Part shown: one piece after another, positions 7,898 to 15,647 of the stretch
Layout: every line of letters begins with the position of its first letter
Numbering within the stretch: position 1 is the stretch's first letter
Assembly (NCBI RefSeq): GCF_023156505.1
Contig: NZ_JALNMJ010000021.1
Span: 1-64,000 of the forward strand
Length of the DNA: 64,000 bases
Source: Roseibium sediminicola
GTDB lineage: Bacteria; Pseudomonadota; Alphaproteobacteria; Rhizobiales; Stappiaceae
Direction of reading: 5' to 3'
Made by a program: the position numbers and the translations under genes
The notes under the pieces: generated by a model
Seen by the model: the letters and a program-made list of their open reading frames with translations, nothing else
Told to the model about the DNA's origin: nothing
Database searches by the model: none

Positions 7898-9130
7898 ATG
7901 ACCAAGACGATCCTTTCCATCGGCACCTACGATACCAAGAATGCCGAGCTGGAATTCATCGAAGAGACCATTCGCGAACAGGGCGGGCAGGTGCTGACCA
8001 TGGACGTCAGTGTACTCGGCGATCCGGAGACACCGACAGCGATCTCCAAACATGACGTGGCGCGGGCCGGGGGCATGTCGATCGAGGAAGTGATCGAACA
8101 GGGCGACGAGAACAAGGCCTTCCAGGTGATGGCGCGCGGCGCCGCGAAGCTGGTGGCCGAGGGCTACGCCGCCGGAAAGTTTGACGGTATGATCGCCCTT
8201 GGTGGCACCATGGGCACGGATCTGGCGCTTGATTGCGCACAGGCGCTGCCGATGGGCGTTCCCAAATTCATCGTCTCGACGGTCAGCTTCTCGCCGCTGA
8301 TTCCGCCGGAGCGCCTGGCGCCGGACATCCAGATGATCCTGTGGGCCGGTGGGCTCTATGGTCTCAATGGTATCTGCAAGTCCTCGCTCGCCCAGGCGGC
8401 GGGTGCCGTTCTGGGGGCGGCAAAAGCCGCGCAGCCGCCGGACCGCTCAAAGCCGCTGGTCGGCATGACCTCGCTCGGTTCCAGCTGCCTCTCCTATATG
8501 AAGGTGCTGAAACCGGCGCTGGAAGAGCGGGGCTTTGAGGTCGCCGTGTTCCATTCCACCGGCATGGGCGGCATGGCCTTTGAAAGCCTGGCCCGAGACG
8601 GCGCGTTCTGCTGCGTCATGGATTTCTGCCAGCAGGAATTCGGCAACATGTTGGCCGGATCTCTCGTGAGCAGCGGTCCGGACCGGCTGAGGAATGCCGG
8701 CCGGAGCGGTACGCCTCAGATTGTCGCTCCGGGCGCGCTTGACCTGGTCGACTTCGCCGGCTGGCAGGAGATCCCGGCGCAATATGCCGACCGGCCGTTC
8801 CATGAGCACAACCGCCTGATCAAGAGTTCGGTCTTCAACCCGCAGGAGCGGCGTCAATGGGCCCGGGAGCTGGTCGGCCGCCTGGAAGAGGCAACCGGTC
8901 CGGCGCATCTGTTGCTGCCGCTCGGCGGCATCGAGGCCTGGGACAGGGAAGGCGAAGAGGCGCATGATTCGGAAGGCCTGGCCGCCTTTATCGACGAGAC
9001 CCGCAAGGCGGCTGCGGACCGGATCCCGATGACGGAAGTCGACGCTCACATCAACGACAGTGCGTTCTGCGAGGCTGCGTTGAACGTGTTCGATGCCTGG
9101 GTTGCGGATGGTACCGTGAAGCCGTCCTGA
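7898..9130 (+). CDS. Tm-1-like ATP-binding (UPF0261) protein
   Basis: A 410-residue member of the Tm-1-like/UPF0261 family. The N-terminal domain has SIGTYDTKNAELEF, GGTMGTDLALDCAQALPMG and the conserved GLYGLNGICKSSLAQAAG. The C-terminal half begins VGMTSLGSSCLSYMK and has FHSTGMGGMAFE and QIVAPGALDLVDF. The plant relative Tm-1 binds ATP in this fold, but the bacterial biochemical role is not established. Its place at the end of a transporter-dehydrogenase operon argues for a metabolic function on the same substrate. Domain assignment is firm; function is not. Confidence 0.85.
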   Translation: MTKTILSIGTYDTKNAELEFIEETIREQGGQVLTMDVSVLGDPETPTAISKHDVARAGGMSIEEVIEQGDENKAFQVMARGAAKLVAEGYAAGKFDGMIALGGTMGTDLALDCAQALPMGVPKFIVSTVSFSPLIPPERLAPDIQMILWAGGLYGLNGICKSSLAQAAGAVLGAAKAAQPPDRSKPLVGMTSLGSSCLSYMKVLKPALEERGFEVAVFHSTGMGGMAFESLARDGAFCCVMDFCQQEFGNMLAGSLVSSGPDRLRNAGRSGTPQIVAPGALDLVDFAGWQEIPAQYADRPFHEHNRLIKSSVFNPQERRQWARELVGRLEEATGPAHLLLPLGGIEAWDREGEEAHDSEGLAAFIDETRKAAADRIPMTEVDAHINDSAFCEAALNVFDAWVADGTVKPS

Positions 9131-9377
9131 GTGCCGGATCTTTCCGCGAGGGTAGGCAAGAGAGGGTGCTGTCCCCTTCGTGAACCGGTTTTGACAATTA
9201 AATTAAAGACTTCCGCATTCACTCCATTGTGAAAAATCCTGTCCGGCTTTCCCCCGAAAGCTCCTGATAACCCTTGACCTTTATAAGCGGTCTGGGGAAC
9301 TCTTGGTCTTGCGGCCGGATTACCGGTTTTGCCGTTGGCTTTAGAGCGTGCGGTTCCAAACAGCGCTGGAGGTGAAT

Positions 9378-10082
9378 ATGGGATTGCAGACCAAAGCGGA
9401 AGCCTGTGGAGACGCGCTCGAAGCCGAAGATACGGCCTTTCCGCAAAACCTTATTCCAGCACCGGCAGAGCGCCTGCACCAGACCGCCACCGGCAAGGTC
9501 ATTGGCCGGGACGGCGGTGCATTCGAACTTCTCGTCAGCGGCAATAAAATGCGCGGGCGCCGCGCGGTCTCCTGCCTGATCGCGCCTCAGGCATCCGATA
9601 CGGTGGCGCTGCTCTCCACCTCGGAAGGTCTCTTCATCACCGACGTTCTGGCGCGGCCTGAAGACACTGAACAGCCCCTGCGGATCAACGCGGAGCGCGC
9701 GGACGGCAAACAGCAGGACATCGTTCTTTCGGCAGGTAACCTGCGGATCGATGCCGAGGACGGCCTGGAAGCAAGCGGAAAACGCCTGTCGTTCCGATTT
9801 GACAGCATGTTGATGACCAGCCAGCAGCTGGCTCTCGTCGGCAAGAAGCTGATGACCTCCATGCTGGACATCGTCACCAACGCCAGGACCCGGATGGCAA
9901 GCTTCGAAACCACCTCGACCAAGGCGAGGAACCGGATCGACCGGGTGACGGAAACAGATCAGCTCAAGGCCGGCAGCATCCAGACGCAGGCCGACACCGT
10001 GGCGCTGACACAGGCCGAATCAGCCGTTTTTGTGGCCAAGGAAGACATTCGTCTCGACGGCAAACGCATCTCCATGGGCTGA
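9378..10082 (+). CDS. DUF3540 spike-module protein
   Basis: About 234 residues, matching DUF3540 proteins found with DUF2169 and PAAR-like genes in type VI secretion loci. The start at 9378 is chosen for GGAGGTGA at 9368-9375. The N-terminal part (about residues 25-95) has TGKVIGRDGGAFELLVSG and looks like a small beta barrel. The C-terminal third is strand-rich with short repeats (AGSIQTQADTVALTQAES, VFVAKEDIRLDGKRI), recalling the beta-helical needle of VgrG/gp5. No signal peptide or membrane segment is seen. It opens a same-strand run of six genes. I infer a structural or adaptor part of an injection spike. Confidence 0.75.
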   Translation: MGLQTKAEACGDALEAEDTAFPQNLIPAPAERLHQTATGKVIGRDGGAFELLVSGNKMRGRRAVSCLIAPQASDTVALLSTSEGLFITDVLARPEDTEQPLRINAERADGKQQDIVLSAGNLRIDAEDGLEASGKRLSFRFDSMLMTSQQLALVGKKLMTSMLDIVTNARTRMASFETTSTKARNRIDRVTETDQLKAGSIQTQADTVALTQAESAVFVAKEDIRLDGKRISMG

Positions 10083-10146
10083 CGGGCCCCAACCGGGGCC
10101 GGATTGTCCCTGCCCACTCTGTCGAGATGAATTCGAGGATTTGCCT

Positions 10147-13140
10147 ATGCGTGTGATGAAACCCCTGAGACTTGGTCTTCTGACCAAAACCATGCCCCAC
10201 AAGGGCAAGGGGCTCTTCATTGTCACGACCTTCACAATGTTCGACCTGCTGGATCCGACCGATATTCTGGCGGAAGCCGCCATGTGGCCGCTGGTTGCCA
10301 AGGAATTGCCGAAGGGGACAATTTTCGATGCCGCTTATCCGAAACCCTTCGGAGAGTTCCTGATTGGAGGCCAGGCCATGTCGCGTGACCCGGTCAAGGC
10401 CATGCATGTCGCGGTCACCGTCGGCGACAAGAGCCGGATGCTGTCGGTCTTTGGCGACCGGACCTGGGAAGTGTCGCTGGACGGGCCGGTCTTTTCCGAT
10501 CCGCATCCTTTCACCGAAATGCCGCTGACACCGGAGAGAGCCTTCGGCGGCGAGGGGTTCGCGGCAAACCCGGCCGGCCGCGGCGCGGCGGCAGCGGAGC
10601 TCTATGGCGAGGTTGCGCACCTGCCTCTGCCCAACATCGAACTGGCGGGCTCGGAAATCCGTGAAATCGACGACCGGCCGGCGCCGGCCCTGGTCGGTCC
10701 GGTTGCGATGGACGACCCGGCGCGCATCGCGCTGGCCGGGACCTATGACAAGGCCTGGGTGGCCCATCGGATGCCGGACTGGCCGGAGGACTTCGACCCG
10801 CGCTATTTCATGTCCGCCGCCCACGAGCAACGGATGAGCGGCTTTTTCGCCGGAACGGAGCCGATCCGGGTGGTCGGAATGTCCGCGACCCATCCCGATC
10901 TTCGCTCGCATCTGCCGGGTGTCCGGGCGAGAGCCTTTGTCAAGCTGGAGACCGCGCCCGACCGGCTGACGGAACTCTCCATGCATACCGACACGGTCTG
11001 GATCCTCGGATCGGAACACAAAGGGGTTGTCGTAAACCGTGGCGTCATGCCGGTCGACGACCGGGACGGCCAGGACGTCAGCGATGTCATGGTGGCCTAT
11101 GAATGGTTGAAGGACGCGCCCCGTTCCGCTGAACACTATCAGTCCGTCTACGCGCTTCGGGCCGATCCGGACGAGGGCAAGAAGTATCTGCTCGCGGACG
11201 GGCAATTGTCGCCGGAAGAAGCGCCGGAGGACGTGGAGCGGCGCGAGGCCGACCGGCTCGCGGCCGCGCAGGAGCGTCAGGATCTTTGGGTCGAGGGCCG
11301 GCAATGGAGCCTTGAACGCCAGTTCGCCGAGCAGGGACTGCCGGCAGCCCTTGTGCCCGCCATCGAGCCGCCGGACCTGAAGCCGTTCATCCTGCCGACC
11401 GAAGAAGATATTGCCCGGGGTGACGTCGATTTCGCCCGCCTGATTTCGGATGCGGAAGACCTGCGCCGCGAGGCGGAACTGAAGGCGGACATGGTCAGCG
11501 CGGAGCTTGCCGGCCTGGTCGAACAGCTTGGTGTCGCCTTGCCGGTCAAGCCGCCCGCTACCTTGGGTGAAATGGAGGAGCTGGGACATTCCGTCAGCTC
11601 GGACAAGGGCTTTCTGCCGGCCATCGAAAACCTCGTGCCGCAGGAAGACCTGGACCGGTTCCTTGCGCAATACGAGGCCGCGCCGACACCGGATATTGCC
11701 GCGTTGAGCGCAACGGATCCGCAGGCGGAGTTTCAAGCCGCGAAGATGCGGTTTGAAGAAAGCGCCGGGGTGGGGCTTCTGGCGCCTGCCATGGCCATGC
11801 TTGAACGTTTGCCGGAAGACGCGCTTGCAGGACGCGAGGACGCCGTTGCTCCTTCACCGGAGGAAGGTGCCGTCGCCGATGACAGCGGTGTCGCGGCTGC
11901 GGTGGATTCAGACGATCTGGAAGACTTCCTGGCAACGACTTTTCCGGGGCTTGCCGGTGACGGCAAGCCGTCAGAGTCGCTGAAGTCGGCAATCACATCC
12001 GTAAAGCCGCTGGATAGGCCGCCTGAGAATCCTCAGAGCGCGATGCGCGCGCAGCTGGATCAGGCCCGGGAGAATGTCGACACCGTGCTGGCGACGTCCC
12101 GTCGCATGGCGGGGGAACCGGTGGCGCCGTTAGAACCTCTTGGACCGGAAGCCGCCGAGCTGTTCGGCCAGTTTGTCAGAGAGCACATTGCCGGAGGCGG
12201 ATCGCTGACCGGGCGGGATCTGGCAGGGGCGTTGCTGTCCGGTGCCGCCTTGTCCACAGCGGATCTCAATGGCAGTTTTCTGGAACGTTGTTCTCTTGAG
12301 GGAGCGGACCTGCGGGCAGCGCAATGCGAGGAGACGGTTTTCGCGGGAGCATTGCTGGAAGGCGCCGATCTTTCCGCCGCCACGCTCACCCGGACCAACC
12401 TTTGCGGGGTCAAGGCCGCGCGGGCGGGTTTCGGCAAATCTAGGCTCGAAGGCTGCAAGGTGATCGGCGCCGACTTTTCCGGTTGCGACTTTGTCGGCGC
12501 CGTTCTCAAGAACTGCACCTTCGTCAATTGCACCTTCACGGCGGCACGGATGACCGGGGCTGCGCTCGACACCTGTTCTTTCGTCAATTGCGATCTGAGC
12601 CACCTTCATGCGGAGCAGATCCACGTCGATCGAAGCAATTTCCTGTCCTGCAACCTGGATCATGCCGACTGCTGCGGCGCCATGATGAAGAAGGCGACCT
12701 TTGCCGGCGTTAATTTCCACGCCGTGAAACTGTGTCATTCGCTGCTCGACGAATGCGGCTGGTTCGGCAAAACGGACATGCTCGGCGTGAATTTTCTGGA
12801 AGCGCATGCCACCAAATGCGGCTTTCAGGATGCGCGCATGAGCACCGCGGGTTTCTTTAAGGCGATTTTCACCGGATGCAACATGTCCGGCACCGACCTG
12901 ACCCTGGCGGACATGCGGCTGTCGTCCTGGACCGGGTCGATGTTTGCCTTCTCGACTGCGAAAAAGGCGGATTTCTTCGGGGCCAACCTGCTGGGAGCCA
13001 ACTTCCACGGGGCCGACCTTTCCGAGGCGAGCTTGCGCGCCGCAAATTTTTTCAGGACGGATCTTTCCGAAGCCAAGCTCGCTTTCGCGGACCTTTCGGA
13101 CTCCAATCTTGTGCTCACCAACCTGGAGGTCCGCGCATGA
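10147..13140 (+). CDS. DUF2169 - pentapeptide-repeat fusion, T6SS accessory protein
   Basis: A 997-residue protein starting at the ATG at 10147, which has GAGGA 7 bases upstream; an upstream in-frame ATG would overlap DUF3540. Residues 1 to about 345 form a DUF2169 domain (TMPHKGKGLFIVTTFTMFD, PLTPERAFGGEGFAANPAG, YFMSAAHEQRM). Known DUF2169 proteins act as type VI secretion adaptors. Residues 380-680 are acidic, low-complexity and probably extended or coiled. Residues about 688-997 are roughly 60 pentapeptide repeats (A-D/N-L-x-x type, such as GADLSEASLRAANF and GANLLGANFHGADL), which would form a right-handed quadrilateral beta-helix of about 15 turns. The following gene is translationally coupled to it. 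Confidence 0.85.
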   Translation: MRVMKPLRLGLLTKTMPHKGKGLFIVTTFTMFDLLDPTDILAEAAMWPLVAKELPKGTIFDAAYPKPFGEFLIGGQAMSRDPVKAMHVAVTVGDKSRMLSVFGDRTWEVSLDGPVFSDPHPFTEMPLTPERAFGGEGFAANPAGRGAAAAELYGEVAHLPLPNIELAGSEIREIDDRPAPALVGPVAMDDPARIALAGTYDKAWVAHRMPDWPEDFDPRYFMSAAHEQRMSGFFAGTEPIRVVGMSATHPDLRSHLPGVRARAFVKLETAPDRLTELSMHTDTVWILGSEHKGVVVNRGVMPVDDRDGQDVSDVMVAYEWLKDAPRSAEHYQSVYALRADPDEGKKYLLADGQLSPEEAPEDVERREADRLAAAQERQDLWVEGRQWSLERQFAEQGLPAALVPAIEPPDLKPFILPTEEDIARGDVDFARLISDAEDLRREAELKADMVSAELAGLVEQLGVALPVKPPATLGEMEELGHSVSSDKGFLPAIENLVPQEDLDRFLAQYEAAPTPDIAALSATDPQAEFQAAKMRFEESAGVGLLAPAMAMLERLPEDALAGREDAVAPSPEEGAVADDSGVAAAVDSDDLEDFLATTFPGLAGDGKPSESLKSAITSVKPLDRPPENPQSAMRAQLDQARENVDTVLATSRRMAGEPVAPLEPLGPEAAELFGQFVREHIAGGGSLTGRDLAGALLSGAALSTADLNGSFLERCSLEGADLRAAQCEETVFAGALLEGADLSAATLTRTNLCGVKAARAGFGKSRLEGCKVIGADFSGCDFVGAVLKNCTFVNCTFTAARMTGAALDTCSFVNCDLSHLHAEQIHVDRSNFLSCNLDHADCCGAMMKKATFAGVNFHAVKLCHSLLDECGWFGKTDMLGVNFLEAHATKCGFQDARMSTAGFFKAIFTGCNMSGTDLTLADMRLSSWTGSMFAFSTAKKADFFGANLLGANFHGADLSEASLRAANFFRTDLSEAKLAFADLSDSNLVLTNLEVRA

Positions 13141-14207
13141 TGTCCCTGGACGAGCTGGCGAACTTCATCCGGTATCAGGAACCGGTGCTGGAGGCCGATT
13201 TCTCCGGCGCGGATCTCAGCGGTGTGAGCCTGGCCGGCGGAACCTTTCTGAGAACCAATTTCTCCGGAGCCAACCTGCAAGGCGCGGACCTGACGCGCAG
13301 CGTCTTCACCGAATGCGATCTCCAGGGGGTGGTGCTGGACGGGGTCGAAACCGAGAGAACCATTTTCGTCAAATGCAACCTTGCGCAGGCGAACCTGGCG
13401 AATTGCCGCTTTGAGAAAACCTCCTTTGTTGAAACGGCGCTTGGTGAAAGCTCCTTGAGCGGGGCGAACTTGATTGCCTGTCAGTTCGTGAAGTCCGACC
13501 TGACAGCCGCGGATCTGGGTGGGGTGGCGCTGTTGAACAGCGCCATGGTCGAATGTGATACGGCGGGCATCAAACTGTCCGATGCCTTGCTCGAAACAAC
13601 GGTTTTTGTCGGCATCGATCTGTCGGATGCCACCTTTGAGGACGTCATCTGCCAGTCCGCCATGTTCATCAAGTGCAACATGGCCGGCCTCGATTTCTCC
13701 GATACGCCGATCATGCAATGCACCTTCATGGAAACCGACATGGAAGGCTGCAAGTTCGAGCGTGCGGATCTTACCGGCAGCCTGCTGATGGGCAGCCAGC
13801 TGGCCGGGTGCTCTTTTGCGCAGGCCATTGCCGACATGGCGCTGTTCTGCGATGCCAATCTGCAGAACGCTGTTTTTACAGGCGCGCGCCTGTCGATGGC
13901 GAATTTCAGCGGCAGCGACCTCAGAAAAGCGGACCTGACCGCAAGTGCTTCCGAGAAGGCCCAGTTCGATCATGCGGATTGCCGCGGCGCGAAATTTGCC
14001 GGCAGCGATCTGAAAATCGCGAATTTCGCCAACAGCAATCTAGATGGCGCCGATCTGTCGAGCACCCTGCTGGATCTCGCCGACTTCCACAATGCCAGCG
14101 TCCACGCGACCCTGACCGCCGGTGCGCATGGATCGGTGCGGCAGACGGACCAGATCCGGTTGATCCGCGAAATCTACAACCCGCGCACCGTCGCGACGGA
14201 CCAATAG
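13137..14207 (+). CDS. Pentapeptide-repeat protein
   Basis: A 356-residue protein that is almost entirely pentapeptide repeats (about residues 16-330; for example ADFSGADLSGVSL, GANLQGADLTRSVF, DLRKADLTASA), with Cys often at the repeat edge (KCNLAQANLANC, ECDTAGIKL). The start ATG at 13137 overlaps the previous stop as ATGA and has GGAGG at 13125-13129. It ends in a short non-repeat tail with QIRLIREIYNPR. The predicted structure is a long solenoid. It is probably an assembly partner of the DUF2169 fusion just upstream. No toxin domain is recognisable. Confidence 0.88.
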   Translation: MMSLDELANFIRYQEPVLEADFSGADLSGVSLAGGTFLRTNFSGANLQGADLTRSVFTECDLQGVVLDGVETERTIFVKCNLAQANLANCRFEKTSFVETALGESSLSGANLIACQFVKSDLTAADLGGVALLNSAMVECDTAGIKLSDALLETTVFVGIDLSDATFEDVICQSAMFIKCNMAGLDFSDTPIMQCTFMETDMEGCKFERADLTGSLLMGSQLAGCSFAQAIADMALFCDANLQNAVFTGARLSMANFSGSDLRKADLTASASEKAQFDHADCRGAKFAGSDLKIANFANSNLDGADLSSTLLDLADFHNASVHATLTAGAHGSVRQTDQIRLIREIYNPRTVATDQ

Positions 14208-14231
14208 GTCCCGGCCCAAGGAGCGATCACA

Positions 14232-14624
14232 GTGTTTGTAAACAACCAGCTCGGATGCATGAGCCTCGGCATTATGGATGTCTGCAACACCTATGTCGGC
14301 ACCGCAACCGTGCCGACTCCCTATGTCAATATCGCCGTGTCGTCGGTAGCGATTCCCAATGCTTATACGGTGATCGTTGGGGCGGGATTTGCGCACAACC
14401 TTTTGACCACCACGACGGTGACGAGCGGTGATGAAACCGGCGCCATGCTTGGTGTCGCGTCCGGAACCATTGTGGGCCCCAGCACGCATGTCACCAGTTC
14501 CGTCAACGTGTTCATGGGGGTCTCCCCGGCGACGCGCCTGACCGACACCACCATTCAGAATTCGACCAATTCCGCCGGTATGACCCTGACCCCGGCACAG
14601 TTCACTTGTTTGGTCCTGTCCTGA
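14232..14624 (+). CDS. DUF4150 PAAR-like tip protein
   Basis: A 130-residue protein of the DUF4150/PAAR-like type. A GTG start at 14232 is set by AAGGAG 8 bases upstream. It has the compact hydrophobic repeating pattern of PAAR-like proteins (VPTPYVNIAVSSVAIPNAYT, ETGAMLGVASGTIVGPSTH, NVFMGVSPATRLTDTT). Such proteins cap the spike of contractile injection machines and often carry or recruit effectors. This one is a lone tip domain with no C-terminal toxin extension. It lies between the pentapeptide gene and the spike-needle gene, consistent with a tip on the needle encoded next. Confidence 0.78.
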   Translation: MFVNNQLGCMSLGIMDVCNTYVGTATVPTPYVNIAVSSVAIPNAYTVIVGAGFAHNLLTTTTVTSGDETGAMLGVASGTIVGPSTHVTSSVNVFMGVSPATRLTDTTIQNSTNSAGMTLTPAQFTCLVLS

Positions 14625-14674
14625 TCGCCCGTCGCGACCGAAGAGACCCGGCATATGATTGAAAGGAAACCGGC

Positions 14675-15625
14675 ATGAGCTCCTCTGAAACAGTTGACGA
14701 CGCCGACTATGAAGTGAGCAGCAGCTCGGACGAGGCCCTGAACGCAACGGTTCTCATTCCGGACACCAGTTCGTCCTCGTCGGACGACAGCACGGAAACG
14801 AAGGACAATTCGAGTTTCCTCAGGATCGGTCAATACGATGCCTCGGAAGAGGGCGACCGGTCGCCCGACCATATGGATGCGGCCGCGCGCGGTGCGCTGA
14901 TCCAGACCACCGGCGGCCTGTTTTTCCTGGTCAATGAAGATGCCTATCACCAGTACAAGACCAATCTGGACATCTATATCGAGGGCAACCTGGACGAGAC
15001 CATCGACGGCAACAGCAGCACGACGATATCCGGTACAAACGATGTGAAAACAACTGGGCTCAGCCGGCATTCGGGCGAAGGATACGTGATCTCAACGGGC
15101 AGTTACACGGACCAGGATCCAGGCTCCGATAAAGACATTTTGCTGAAGTCCAACGAAAAGATTTACCTTGAAAGCGACGATGGCGTCAAAATGTCGGTCG
15201 GCAGCAGCTACTGGGCAAAACTCAGCGGCGAAGGTCTTTGGGAAACGCAGCTGAAGGATGCCATCGAGGTCACCACCGGCACGACCCACGAGCGGTTTGG
15301 CGGCTGGAGCACGGAAGAATTCTATGGTGGCAAATTTGAGTTCCAGATTGCCGGCGCCTTTGCGATTTCCTTCGCCGTGAGCATCGAAATCAGTCTGCTG
15401 GTGGGCATTTCGGTGGCCAATACCGAAATCGGCGCGACAGCGATCGAGATCGGCGCGACCGGCATCGGGATCGGCGCGACCAACCTGAAGATCGAGACAA
15501 CCAATATCGAAGTTGCCGCCACAGCGGTCGAGGTGAAGACCAAGGAAGCCGAGGTCAAGGACGCCAGTGCAGTGCTCAGCGCAACCAGCATCAAGATCGC
15601 AACCGGCATGAACATCCTGACCTGA
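14675..15625 (+). CDS. Headless spike-like protein with octapeptide and heptapeptide beta-repeats
   Basis: A 316-residue protein whose family I do not recognise as a whole. Residues 1-65 are acidic and very Ser/Thr-rich (EVSSSSDEALNA, DTSSSSSDDSTETKDNSS). Residues 99-130 read as four octapeptides (DIYIEGNL, DETIDGNS, STTISGTN, DVKTTGLS), the pattern of the gp5/VgrG C-terminal needle. Residues about 224-247 are hydrophobic (AGAFAISFAVSIEISLLVG). Residues 245-314 are ten heptapeptides of the form (I/V)xATxIx. It lacks the gp27-like and OB-fold head of VgrG. AAGGA precedes the start. It is probably the trimeric beta-helical needle or an effector carrier of this module; the role is inference. Confidence 0.7.
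   Translation: MSSSETVDDADYEVSSSSDEALNATVLIPDTSSSSSDDSTETKDNSSFLRIGQYDASEEGDRSPDHMDAAARGALIQTTGGLFFLVNEDAYHQYKTNLDIYIEGNLDETIDGNSSTTISGTNDVKTTGLSRHSGEGYVISTGSYTDQDPGSDKDILLKSNEKIYLESDDGVKMSVGSSYWAKLSGEGLWETQLKDAIEVTTGTTHERFGGWSTEEFYGGKFEFQIAGAFAISFAVSIEISLLVGISVANTEIGATAIEIGATGIGIGATNLKIETTNIEVAATAVEVKTKEAEVKDASAVLSATSIKIATGMNILT
14969..15064 (+). repeat. Four octapeptide repeats (gp5/VgrG needle-like)
   Basis: Four consecutive 24-bp coding units specify DIYIEGNL, DETIDGNS, STTISGTN and DVKTTGLS. The first three have the x-x-x-I-x-G-N/T-x pattern of the T4 gp5 and VgrG needle, and the fourth is degenerate. Confidence 0.65.
15407..15616 (+). repeat. Ten heptapeptide beta-repeats
   Basis: Ten 21-bp units code for ISVANTE, IGATAIE, IGATGIG, IGATNLK, IETTNIE, VAATAVE, VKTKEAE, VKDASAV, LSATSIK and IATGMNI. 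The consensus is (I/V)-x-A-T-x-(I/V)-x. Regular aliphatic spacing every seven residues suggests a beta-solenoid or trimeric beta-prism. Confidence 0.8.
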
Positions 15626-15647
15626 TGACCGACGGCGATTGCGACCC

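Noticed and set aside
9964..11736. Minus-strand open frame of about 590 codons
   Set aside because: It is antisense to the DUF2169 gene and Arg/Gly/His-rich, as expected for a shadow frame.
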